Assembly: GCA_902496505.1 (NCBI GenBank)
Contig: CABVBB010000037.1
Location: 1 to 10,204, forward strand
Reading direction: 5' to 3'
Length of the DNA: 10,204 nt
Source: an uncultured Peptococcaceae bacterium
GTDB lineage: Bacteria > Bacillota > Peptococcia > Peptococcales > Peptococcaceae
Part shown: piece after piece, positions 1 to 6,449 of the stretch
How positions within the stretch are numbered: the stretch's first letter is position 1
How the letters are laid out: each line of letters begins with the position of its first letter
Program-made: the position numbers and the translations under genes
Notes under the pieces: generated by a model
What the model was told of the DNA's origin: nothing
Database searches by the model: none
What the model saw: only the letters and a program-made list of their open reading frames with translations

Positions 1-838
1 GCGGCTCGTGCAGCGCACGGACGGCGACGGTGTGAGCAAATTTCTGTTCTCCTTGGCAGATGGCAGCCTCATCGAAGCAGTGCTCATGCGCCAGCGCTTC
101 GGCAATAGTGTCTGCATCTCTACCCAGGTAGGCTGCAATATGGCCTGTGCCTTCTGCCAGAGCGGCCGCTTCAAAAAGGTACGGGGGCTTTCTGCCGGCG
201 AAATGACGGCGCAGGTGTTGGCCGTGCAGCGCGCCCTGGGCGAAAAGGTGGATAATGTGGTGCTCATGGGTATTGGTGAGCCCTTTGATAATTATGACGC
301 AGTGATGACCTTCCTAGAGACCATCACTTGTCCCCGGGGACTGGCCATCGGGCCTCGGCACATCACCGTGTCCACCTGCGGCATCACGCCGCGCATCTAT
401 GATTATCTGGCCAGCCCCTATCATGGGCAGCTGGCCGTCAGCCTGCACGCTGCGGAAAATGACCTGCGCAGCCAGCTCATGCCGGTCAACCGCCGCTATC
501 CCTTGGCGGAATTGATGGCAGCGGTGCGTACCTTTGCCCAAGAGAGCGGCAAAAAGGTCATGCTCGAATATATCCTATTAGACGGCGTCAATGACAGTCC
601 TGAGCAGGCCCGCCAGCTGGCCGCGCTGGTCCGGGGCAGCCGGCTGCATATCAACCTCATCCCCTACAACGGCACGCAGAATCTGGGCTTTGCCGCCAGT
701 TCGCCCGAGCGCATCCGCGCCTTTTACGATACGCTCAAAAAAGAGCAGGTGCTGGTCACCATGCGCCGCGAATTCGGCGGCAATATCGACGGCGCCTGCG
801 GCCAGCTGCGGGCCGATTACGAACGCCAGAGGGAGTGA
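1..838 (+). CDS. rlmN: RlmN-type 23S rRNA (adenine-C2) methyltransferase, 5'-truncated by window edge
   Basis: Radical SAM enzyme that methylates C2 of A2503 in 23S rRNA (and, in RlmN proper, A37 of some tRNAs). The reading frame is open from base 2, so the GTG at 8 is internal; about 70-90 N-terminal residues of the usual ~345 are missing off the left edge. Counting from that GTG as residue 1, the SAM/4Fe-4S motif is C43-x3-C47-x2-C50 (in VGCNMACAFC), the resolving cysteine is C36 (SVCIST), and the cysteine that carries the methyl group is C264 in the family signature IDGACGQL near the C-terminus. The MGIGEP segment and EYILLDGVNDS also fit the family. The CQSGRFKKVRG stretch after the cluster differs from the commonest RlmN sequence, so this could be a second RlmN-like paralogue; Cfr is less likely because GEP rather than GEA is present. 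No clear terminator follows the stop at 836-838. Confidence 0.9.
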   Translation, partial: RLVQRTDGDGVSKFLFSLADGSLIEAVLMRQRFGNSVCISTQVGCNMACAFCQSGRFKKVRGLSAGEMTAQVLAVQRALGEKVDNVVLMGIGEPFDNYDAVMTFLETITCPRGLAIGPRHITVSTCGITPRIYDYLASPYHGQLAVSLHAAENDLRSQLMPVNRRYPLAELMAAVRTFAQESGKKVMLEYILLDGVNDSPEQARQLAALVRGSRLHINLIPYNGTQNLGFAASSPERIRAFYDTLKKEQVLVTMRREFGGNIDGACGQLRADYERQRE

Positions 839-869
839 GCGGCCTCAATAGTTCCTGGCAGAATAGGGC

Positions 870-898
870 TTGCCATACACTCTGGACCATGGTAAAAT
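870..898 (+). promoter_or_regulatory. Sigma-70-type promoter for the 105-residue acidic protein gene
   Basis: TTGCCA at 870-875 and TAAAAT at 893-898 are separated by exactly 17 bases; each hexamer differs from the sigma-70/sigma-A consensus at one position. It lies 55 bases before the start codon at 953 and after the rlmN stop, so the small gene can be transcribed independently. Confidence 0.6.
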
Positions 899-952
899 GT
901 GGCTTATTTAGTAGAGGCAGCAACGCTCTGCCAAGTCAGGAGGAACGCATTC

Positions 953-1270
953 ATGCAAACCATTATCATTACCCTAGACCCCGAAAAATTGGACAATCCC
1001 GATCTCGACCTGCGCTACACCCTGCCGGAACAGCTGGAGCAATGGACCCACGGCGCTGTCACGGACAACGGCTATGACTATCTGGACGACCAGCTGCTGG
1101 GCATCTGGCTGGAGACCGAGTCAGCAGAGGAAGCCTATCCTTTAGTAGTCGATCTGCTCCAGAAAAAGACCTTTATGGATAACGATCTTTCCCAGTCCGC
1201 TGAGATCTACATCTCCCCGCTGGAGGCCGCTGATCTCGCCCAGTGTCAGCAAGTCTATCCCGAATTTTAA
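953..1270 (+). CDS. Uncharacterised acidic 105-residue protein
   Basis: I do not recognise the family with certainty. The start is the ATG at 953, preceded by AGGAGG (938-943) at 9 bases; an upstream in-frame start at 899 lacks a ribosome binding site. The protein is very acidic (about 22 Asp/Glu against 4 Lys/Arg), has no signal peptide or membrane segment, and opens with a beta-strand-like MQTIIITLD followed by LDLRYTLPEQLEQ and NGYDYLDD. Such a small soluble alpha/beta layout with many acidic residues is also seen in immunity proteins of polymorphic toxin systems, but no toxin gene is adjacent, so that is only a possibility. It is a stand-alone unit: own promoter (870-898) and terminator (1310-1338). 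Confidence 0.82.
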   Translation: MQTIIITLDPEKLDNPDLDLRYTLPEQLEQWTHGAVTDNGYDYLDDQLLGIWLETESAEEAYPLVVDLLQKKTFMDNDLSQSAEIYISPLEAADLAQCQQVYPEF

Positions 1271-1309
1271 GTCCAGGGCGAAGGCCTATCCGCCTTGGCC
1301 GCAAAAGTG

Positions 1310-1338
1310 AAGCCAGTCTCATGAGAGGCTGGCTTTTT
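1310..1338 (+). terminator. Rho-independent terminator of the acidic-protein gene
   Basis: AGCCAGTCTC (1311-1320) pairs with the segment 1325-1334 around the loop ATGA, with one G-T pair and an additional A-T pair (1310/1335) at the base, followed by a T-run to 1338. It begins 39 bases after the stop codon at 1268-1270. Confidence 0.8.
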
Positions 1339-1393
1339 CGTTTGTCTCTAAATCAAAAAAAAATCGTACAAAAAAGCAGCGGATTTGGTATAT

Positions 1394-1421
1394 TTTACAA
1401 GTTACGCGCATATACTATATA
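1394..1421 (+). promoter_or_regulatory. Likely promoter of the diguanylate cyclase gene
   Basis: TTTACA (1394-1399), 16-base spacer, TATATA (1416-1421), inside an AT-rich stretch directly after the preceding terminator. Several overlapping TATA-like hexamers exist between 1411 and 1421, so the exact -10 is uncertain. Confidence 0.5.
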
Positions 1422-1452
1422 CATTACAGGCCTTAAGGAGTAGACAGAAGGG

Positions 1453-2388
1453 ATGGCGGATATGGAACCCGTGCGAGATGGCGTGTTTTGGAGCAAGAAG
1501 CTGCTTACAGAATGGGTCGGGGCGATGATCGTAACAGGGGCAGGTGAGGAACAGCCCTTGATCTATGCGACCGGACAGATCGCTGCGCTGCTCAAAATGA
1601 CAGATGAGGCACTGTGGGCGCAGGCTGAGACAGATTATTTGTCCCTGGTGGTACCGGAGGATCGGGAAATGGTGCGGCAGGAGATCCGCGAGCAGCTGCG
1701 GCAGCAGCGCCATTTCGGCTTGGAATATCGCCTCAAGCAAGCCGACGGCGGCATGATCTGGGTATCTGACCAGGGCACGCTGGTGGAGGAAGGCGGCCAG
1801 CTGGTTTACATACGGCTCTTGATCGAAGTGACGAAGCGGCGTCAGCAGCATGAGCTTCTCCTGCGGCGGGCGAAGATGGATGCGCTGACCGAGCTTTACA
1901 ACCGCGGCAGCATCGAAGCTGAGATCGATGATTATCTCAAGCACTGTGCCGGGCGAAGCCTCAGTGCGCTATTCATCCTGGATATGGATAATTTTAAAAG
2001 GGTCAATGATCTCTACGGTCACCAGGCTGGTGACAAAGTGCTGGTGGATCTGGCCTATATCCTGCAAAGCAGCTTCCGCAGCGGCGATATTGTCGGGCGG
2101 CTGGGCGGCGATGAATTTTTGGTGCTGATGAAGGCGGTGCGGGACAGAGAAGGGGTGGTGCGCAAAGCCTGCCAGCTCTGCCGCATCGTCAAGGAGCAGT
2201 TCGACAGCGAATACGTTGACGCAGAGCTCTCGGTGAGCATCGGCATCGTGCTCATCGGTGAGTGTGCAGCCATTGGCTTTGACGAAGCCTACCGCGCTGC
2301 TGACCAAGCGCTTTACGGCGCCAAGCTGCAGGGCAAAAACGGCTGGTGGCTGTGCGAGACCCACGGCGGCAGCTGCGATGTCACCTGA
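1453..2388 (+). CDS. Soluble PAS-GGDEF diguanylate cyclase
   Basis: Makes the second messenger cyclic di-GMP from two GTP. Residues about 20-130 form a PAS sensor domain with a PAC-like end (FGLEYRLKQADGG...WVSDQG...YIRLLIEVTKRR), then a short helical linker (130-145) typical of dimerising signal transmission, then the GGDEF domain (about 145-300). The active-site loop GGDEF is at 218-222, the metal-binding Asp is D177 in ILDMDNFK, and the allosteric inhibitory site RxxD is R209-D212, exactly five residues before GGDEF; so it should be active and product-inhibited. There is no transmembrane segment or signal peptide, so the sensed signal is intracellular (ligand or redox cofactor unknown). 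Start: ATG 1453 has AAGGAG (1435-1440) at 12 bases; ATG 1462 with GAAGGG at 9 bases is an alternative that would remove three residues. No EAL or HD-GYP partner is in the window. Confidence 0.93.
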   Translation: MADMEPVRDGVFWSKKLLTEWVGAMIVTGAGEEQPLIYATGQIAALLKMTDEALWAQAETDYLSLVVPEDREMVRQEIREQLRQQRHFGLEYRLKQADGGMIWVSDQGTLVEEGGQLVYIRLLIEVTKRRQQHELLLRRAKMDALTELYNRGSIEAEIDDYLKHCAGRSLSALFILDMDNFKRVNDLYGHQAGDKVLVDLAYILQSSFRSGDIVGRLGGDEFLVLMKAVRDREGVVRKACQLCRIVKEQFDSEYVDAELSVSIGIVLIGECAAIGFDEAYRAADQALYGAKLQGKNGWWLCETHGGSCDVT

Positions 2389-2435
2389 TAAAGCGCACTA
2401 TTTTGTTCCCAGCCAAAGGAATTACAGAAAAAGTG

Positions 2436-2463
2436 TTCCAAAACGCCGTTTTCCGTGTATAAT
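2436..2463 (+). promoter_or_regulatory. Promoter of the degV-family gene with an internal palindrome
   Basis: A perfect TATAAT -10 lies at 2458-2463, 36 bases before the ATG at 2499. The -35 is weak (TTCCAA at 2436-2441 with 16 bases, or the overlapping GTTCCA at 2435-2440 with 17). Between them sits the 13-base perfect palindrome AAAACGCCGTTTT (2440-2452), placed where a repressor would block RNA polymerase. Confidence 0.55.
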
Positions 2464-2498
2464 GGAAGTAACTATTATTGGAGCATGAGGTGGAAAGC

Positions 2499-3353
2499 AT
2501 GAGCGTCAAAATCATTACAGACAGTACGGCCTATTTACCGGAGGATTATCTGGCCCAATACGATATCGATGTGGTCTCCCTCAATGTGGTCATGGACGGC
2601 CAGAGCCGCAGAGAGATGGAATTATCCAACGATACCTTTTATGAAGAAATGGCTCGGGCCAAGGAGATCCCCAAATCAGCCCAGCCCAGCATGGATGAGC
2701 TGACAGCGGCCTTTGAGCGCGCAGCGGAAAACGGACAGGACATCCTGGCCATCTTCCTCTCCTCTAAGCTCAGCGGCACCGTGACCAGTGCCGGCCCTCT
2801 GGCCGCCAAAATGGTCATGGAAAAATATCCCCAGTGCCGCATCGCAGTTTTTGACAGCCTCAATACCGGTATGCCCATGGGCTTTTTGGCCATCGAGGCC
2901 GCTAAAGCGGCGCAGGCAGGCCAGAGCCTGGATGAAGTGCTCCAGGTGGCTGAGGATGCACGGGACAAGATCCATTTCGTTTTCTGCCCCGATACCCTGG
3001 ATTATCTGCGCAAAGGCGGCCGCATCGGCGGTGCATCAGCGCTTTTGGGCAATCTTTTGCAGATCAAGCCCATCCTTACCGTCAAAGACGGTGCAGTCAT
3101 CGTCTTGGACAAGGTGCGCAGTCAGAAAAAAGCCATCGCCTCCATCATCGAGATCATGCTAAACGATGTGAAAAACAGCGCCGGTCTGGGCGATATCATC
3201 GTCCACCATATCAACTGCCCCGAGGATGGCCGCAAACTGGCCGATTCCCTGCAGACGACGCTGGATCATCCCGTCCGCATCCAATCCATCGGACCCATCG
3301 TCGGCATCCACGTCGGCCCCGGCAGTATCGGCATCGCCTATATTTTGAAGTAG
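2499..3353 (+). CDS. degV: DegV/FakB-family fatty-acid-binding protein
   Basis: Members of this family bind one long-chain fatty acid in a deep pocket; FakB-type members present it to the kinase FakA for phosphorylation and use in phospholipid synthesis. At 284 residues it has the usual length. Seen here: MSVKIITDST at the N-terminus, the QPS segment at 62-64 (family form TSQPS), the LSSKLSGT lipid-carboxylate loop at 87-94, and KGGRIGG...LGNLLQIKPIL further on. The ATG at 2499 is chosen because GAGGTGG (2487-2493) precedes it closely; a TTG at 2478 in frame has no such site. A FakA gene is not in the window, so assignment as a true FakB is inference. Own promoter upstream, strong terminator at 3361-3407. 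Confidence 0.93.
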   Translation: MSVKIITDSTAYLPEDYLAQYDIDVVSLNVVMDGQSRREMELSNDTFYEEMARAKEIPKSAQPSMDELTAAFERAAENGQDILAIFLSSKLSGTVTSAGPLAAKMVMEKYPQCRIAVFDSLNTGMPMGFLAIEAAKAAQAGQSLDEVLQVAEDARDKIHFVFCPDTLDYLRKGGRIGGASALLGNLLQIKPILTVKDGAVIVLDKVRSQKKAIASIIEIMLNDVKNSAGLGDIIVHHINCPEDGRKLADSLQTTLDHPVRIQSIGPIVGIHVGPGSIGIAYILK

Positions 3354-3360
3354 AAAAGCA

Positions 3361-3407
3361 GCAGACAGCCGCCGCAGAGATATTGTGGCAGCTGCCTGCG
3401 TTTTTTT
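3361..3407 (+). terminator. Rho-independent terminator after degV
   Basis: GCAGACAGC (3361-3369) pairs with GCTGCCTGC (3391-3399) with one mismatch; a T-run covers 3401-3407. It starts 7 bases after the degV stop. Confidence 0.8.
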
Positions 3408-3412
3408 ATAGT
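3383..3412 (+). promoter_or_regulatory. Weak candidate promoter of the ketosteroid-isomerase-like gene
   Basis: Only 40 bases separate the degV terminator from the next start codon, so either read-through or a promoter overlapping the hairpin is needed. TTGTGG (3383-3388) and TATAGT (3407-3412) are 18 bases apart and are the best pair I can see. Low certainty. Confidence 0.25.
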
Positions 3413-3447
3413 ATCCGTATCCTGTTCTCACGAAAGGAGTCCTTGCT

Positions 3448-3819
3448 ATGCTCACACCCGCTGTGATGAAGAAAGCCCTGCTTGACTACATCCATTTCTT
3501 TAATGTCAAAGATCTGCCCGCGCTCCTGGCCCTTTATGCGGACGACGCCACAGTGGAAGACCCCTACGGCCGCTCATTCATCCAGGGGAAAGAGGCCATC
3601 ACCGCCATGTACAGCAAAGCGCTGGAGGGGCCGAACTGGCTGGAACAAGTCCTTGCGCCGCGCGCCTCCTTCACCAACGCCGCCACCATCAGTTTCATCG
3701 TCCATACTGGACAAGTGGTGATCCACGTCACAGACGTCATGACCTTTGACGAAGCAGGCCGCTTCATCAGCATGCGAGCTTACTGGGGGCCGGACGATCA
3801 AGCAGCAGAGGAAGTATAA
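3448..3819 (+). CDS. Ketosteroid-isomerase-like NTF2-fold protein with intact catalytic residues
   Basis: A 123-residue SnoaL/NTF2-fold protein of the steroid delta-isomerase group. Compared from memory with the Comamonas testosteroni 3-oxo-delta5-steroid isomerase, the length is nearly the same, ADDATVEDP at 31-39 is identical and in register, and the three catalytic residues fall in place: Y14 (in LLDYIHFFN), the base D38 (in VEDP) and D96 (in HVTDVMTF; D99 in the reference). Y55, matching the active-site region tyrosine of the reference, is also present, as is the SMRAYWG end. Those enzymes move a double bond from beta,gamma to alpha,beta next to a ketone. The true substrate here may be a small ketone or an unsaturated acid rather than a steroid. 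No secretion signal. Start: ATG 3448 with AAAGGAG (3433-3439) at 8 bases. Single-gene unit closed by the terminator at 3836-3875; neighbours give no pathway clue. Confidence 0.9.
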   Translation: MLTPAVMKKALLDYIHFFNVKDLPALLALYADDATVEDPYGRSFIQGKEAITAMYSKALEGPNWLEQVLAPRASFTNAATISFIVHTGQVVIHVTDVMTFDEAGRFISMRAYWGPDDQAAEEV

Positions 3820-3835
3820 CGCCGTGCAGGCAAGC

Positions 3836-3875
3836 AAAGCAGGAGAGGCTTCAGATCAGCCCTCCGGCTTTTTTT
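3836..3875 (+). terminator. Rho-independent terminator after the isomerase-like gene
   Basis: GGAG-A-GGCT (3842-3850) pairs with AGCC-CTCC (3858-3865) with one bulged A and a 7-base loop; AAAGC (3836-3840) can extend the stem with GCTTT (3867-3871). A T-run reaches 3875. Confidence 0.75.
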
Positions 3876-3894
3876 ATCTGCACTTTTTGTCGAT

Positions 3895-3907
3895 ATTATA
3901 AATATAA
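3895..3907. promoter_or_regulatory. AT-rich candidate regulator site upstream of the LysR gene
   Basis: ATTATAAATATAA differs at one position from ATTATAAGTATAA (8503-8515) at the promoter of the minus-strand operon that this LysR gene faces. It is centred about 55 bases before the predicted transcription start of the LysR gene, where LysR-type proteins often bind their own promoter. AT-rich sequence makes chance similarity quite possible. Confidence 0.3.
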
Positions 3908-3920
3908 AGGCGAAAAATGG

Positions 3921-3949
3921 TTGCGTAAATCTGGGAGATTCCCTACAAT
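3921..3949 (+). promoter_or_regulatory. Promoter of the LysR-type regulator gene
   Basis: TTGCGT (3921-3926), 17-base spacer, TACAAT (3944-3949). The -10 is good and the -35 weak (3 of 6), which would fit a gene needing activation or only low expression. Confidence 0.55.
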
Positions 3950-3980
3950 GGAGTAAAGAGCTGCAGGGGAGGGTTAAGAG

Positions 3981-4883
3981 ATGCGATTGGAGCAATTTCA
4001 GTATTTACGGGAAATCGCCTTGGTGGGATCGATGAATATGGCGGGGGAAAATCTGCATGTGTCGCAGCAGGCTATCAGTACAGCTATGCGGCTATTGGAA
4101 GAGGAACTGGACGCTGTGCTTTTGGTGCGGACGAGTAAGGGCGTAGAATTGACTGCAGCGGGGCAAAAAGCATTAGCCGCTGCCGAGGATATTTTTGGCC
4201 GCATCGCCAAGCTTCGGGAGGAGATCAAGGAGGAGATGACAGCGCCTAAGGCCTTGGTGATCATGATGCATGCTGGTATGCTGCGCGGGGAGATGGCTGA
4301 GATGATCCCAAAGCTTTATAAGGAGTTTGCTGAGTGTTCAATCAAGATACTGCCATGTCAAATCCATGAAATGATAGAAGCGATCCGTTTGGGAGAAGCA
4401 GATCTGGGCCTAACGTATATTTTGAAAGAAGAATTGAAGCTGCTTGATCAGAATGGATTAAGCTTTAAGCAGCTGGATACCTATTATTTTGGCGTGTATA
4501 TCAGCGATCGTTCTTCGCTGGCCCAGTACACCAGACTTTCCTTGCAGAAGGTGGTGGAGAAATACCCCATCATGATCTTTGAAGAGATCAACTCGGAAAA
4601 TAATATGGTACAGTCCGTGCTGCGGCAAAAAAATCTTCAGGATCAAGCACGCTATTTAGCAGTCAGTGATGAAATTTTTACAAAGATGATCGAGAGCGAC
4701 CTGGCGGCGGGCTTAGCCTTTCAAAGCAAGCAGGATAGGCTCATTGAGCAAAAACATCAAAATGGCGTCTTCATTCCCTTAACTGAGCAGATCCCCGTTT
4801 ACAGCGGGTATATCACAGCTGAGGGAAGCAAAGACGCCTTGCTTATACAGCGCATTGGCGCGCTCTTGAAAGAAAATCGGTAA
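3981..4883 (+). CDS. LysR-type transcriptional regulator
   Basis: A 300-residue DNA-binding regulator, the standard length. The winged helix-turn-helix is at residues 1-60 (MRLEQFQYLREIALVGSMN at the start, recognition helix around VSQQAISTAMRLLE, then LLVRTSKGVELTAAG), followed by a linker helix (about 62-88) and the effector-binding domain (about 90-295). Start: ATG 3981 with GGAGG within AGGGGAGGG (3965-3973) at 7 bases. It does not sit divergently from a target, the usual LysR layout; instead it converges with the minus-strand permease gene, its stop being 6 bases from that gene's stop. The most likely target is that hydrolase-permease operon, by proximity and by the shared AT-rich site (3895-3907 and 8503-8515). 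By eye its codons are more AT-rich than those of the genes to its left. Effector unknown, presumably the transported compound or its breakdown product. Confidence 0.93.
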   Translation: MRLEQFQYLREIALVGSMNMAGENLHVSQQAISTAMRLLEEELDAVLLVRTSKGVELTAAGQKALAAAEDIFGRIAKLREEIKEEMTAPKALVIMMHAGMLRGEMAEMIPKLYKEFAECSIKILPCQIHEMIEAIRLGEADLGLTYILKEELKLLDQNGLSFKQLDTYYFGVYISDRSSLAQYTRLSLQKVVEKYPIMIFEEINSENNMVQSVLRQKNLQDQARYLAVSDEIFTKMIESDLAAGLAFQSKQDRLIEQKHQNGVFIPLTEQIPVYSGYITAEGSKDALLIQRIGALLKENR

Positions 4884-4889
4884 AGTGTT

Positions 4890-6347
4890 TTAGAGCAGGA
4901 TGCTGCCTAAGGGAATAGCCGTCAAGATCATGGTCAAGAAGGCGGCTATCATAGTCATGACTGCGCTGATATACAGCTGGCGTTTGGAAACGATCTCAGC
5001 TTGGGAATGAATCAAAGCGCCATAGACTGATGAGGCGGGCAGCAGGAAGGCTGTTTGGGACATGAACAGCATCAGAAAGGCCATGACAGGAAGGTTCAGT
5101 GACATTTGCGGAGCGTAAACATTGATAATGGTGATCATCAGCACCATGACGACGGTATTGTTGGCAAAGTTGGTCAAGATCAGGGTGATCAGGAAAACGA
5201 TCAGCATAAAAACATAGGGAGTATGGCCGCCTAATAAGGGGTTGACAAGACCCATCAGCCATTGAGAAACGCCAGTGCCTTCGGCAGTGATCAGTGGCGA
5301 AAACGAAAAGATGACGGCCATTAGCGAGACGGCTTCCCATTGGATCTGGTGAGCGACTTCGCGAAAGATAAGGATAGGTTCGCCGTCAATGCGGATAATG
5401 TAGAGGATAGCGAACATGAGATAGCACATACCAATAGTGCCGAGGTTAGCCAAAGCGGCTGCAAATGCACCATGGCTGAAAAGATTGATCGTGCCGGGCA
5501 AAATCAGCATAACGATAAAGAGGACCAGGTAAAGCATGGAGAACTTTTGTCGTCTATTCATGGGAGGCAGAGATTGCAGCAAACTTTCTAAATGTGCCTC
5601 TTTAATTTTGGAGACATCGATGCGCAAGATGAAACGGATCAGCAGCAAATAAATGAGGATCATCGAAAAGCCGATAGAGAGGTTCATCAGTACGGCTTTG
5701 ATCATAGGGATACTGGCCATGCCGGTCATGTTCTGGAACATACCGACGACGAAGAGATAGGTAGGCATAAAAGGCAGACAACAGGAGCCTATGACAAGAG
5801 TCATGATCAGACCCATTGCCATACTGCCGCAGTATGGATGAGTACGGGGGAGGCCGATTTGGTCAGCAATTTTGTAGATGAGTTCCCACAGTAAAAAGAG
5901 CAGCGCCATATTGCCGCCGCTTAGTGCAGCGAGGAAATACATCGTGACAAGGATCGTGCCGCTTAAGATCCACGGATGGCCTTGGAAACATTTGCGGGAC
6001 AGCAGCCAGTTGGTGACATAATTAAACATACCAGTATTGGTCAGGGCATAGATAACGGCTAAAGAAAGGATGACTAAGAGGATCGTATCGCCGCCGAAAG
6101 CTTTGGGCGTGATAGCAGCACCAGAAAATTGGCCGGTTAAAATAACGGCGACTAAGGCCAGGATACTGGGCCAGAGCATTTCGACCAAAGACCAGAGATA
6201 GATGAGACCTAAGAGAATGCCGATATACTTCATGCCTAGCGGTGTCAAGGGTTCAAAAGGCGGCAGCAGACCAAAGCCAAACATCAGCAAGATGCCGATG
6301 GTCGAATGAATATAATATTTTGTATTTTTAGACAGCTTAGCGGGCAT
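4890..6347 (-). CDS. SLC13/DASS-like anion permease
   Basis: An inner-membrane transporter of 485 residues with about 11-13 hydrophobic segments. The N-terminal part (YIGILLGLIYLWSLVEM, then a segment ending LTGQF, then GGDTILLVILSLAVIYALTNTGMF) follows the layout of the divalent anion:Na+ symporter / ion transporter superfamily. Two re-entrant-loop regions are visible, SGGN at 143-146 and NFANNTVV at 393-400; the second replaces the classic S-N-T anion/sodium motif by N-N-T (396-398), and the first is more diverged. Substrate is therefore an anion, but not necessarily a C4-dicarboxylate. Start: ATG at 6347-6345 with AAAAGGAG (6364-6357) at 9 bases; a TTG at 6356 abuts the ribosome binding site and is rejected. 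Second gene of the operon with the hydrolase at 6450-8462 (102-base gap). No terminator is visible before the convergent LysR gene. Confidence 0.9.
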   Translation of the reverse strand: MPAKLSKNTKYYIHSTIGILLMFGFGLLPPFEPLTPLGMKYIGILLGLIYLWSLVEMLWPSILALVAVILTGQFSGAAITPKAFGGDTILLVILSLAVIYALTNTGMFNYVTNWLLSRKCFQGHPWILSGTILVTMYFLAALSGGNMALLFLLWELIYKIADQIGLPRTHPYCGSMAMGLIMTLVIGSCCLPFMPTYLFVVGMFQNMTGMASIPMIKAVLMNLSIGFSMILIYLLLIRFILRIDVSKIKEAHLESLLQSLPPMNRRQKFSMLYLVLFIVMLILPGTINLFSHGAFAAALANLGTIGMCYLMFAILYIIRIDGEPILIFREVAHQIQWEAVSLMAVIFSFSPLITAEGTGVSQWLMGLVNPLLGGHTPYVFMLIVFLITLILTNFANNTVVMVLMITIINVYAPQMSLNLPVMAFLMLFMSQTAFLLPASSVYGALIHSQAEIVSKRQLYISAVMTMIAAFLTMILTAIPLGSILL

Positions 6348-6403
6348 TATCAACAACTCCTTTTGGATGAAAGAAGGGAAACGAAAGACAGCAGAAAGGG
6401 CAG

Positions 6404-6429
6404 GTCAGCAGGAAATATTTCCTGCTGAC
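6404..6429. repeat. Perfect 26-bp palindrome between hydrolase and permease genes
   Basis: GTCAGCAGGAAAT (6404-6416) is followed without a gap by its exact reverse complement (6417-6429). In the operon mRNA it would fold to an 11-bp hairpin with a 4-base AUAU loop, 20 bases after the hydrolase stop and about 40 bases before the permease ribosome binding site. No T-run follows on the minus strand, so it is not a standard terminator; mRNA 3'-end protection, attenuation, or an internal operator are the options. Confidence 0.92.
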
Positions 6430-6449
6430 AAACCTTAGAAAGCAGATGC

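Noticed and set aside
1402..1944. A 180-codon minus-strand open frame opposite the start of the diguanylate cyclase gene
   Set aside because: It overlaps the promoter and the well-supported PAS-GGDEF coding region and has no recognisable domain; a shadow of the real gene.
3448..3819. Calling the NTF2-fold protein an immunity or transport-factor protein
   Set aside because: Y14, D38 and D96 in catalytic register with ketosteroid isomerase favour an enzyme of that group.
6404..6429. The palindrome as a transposon end or attachment site
   Set aside because: No transposase or integrase, no flanking direct repeats and no second copy in the window.
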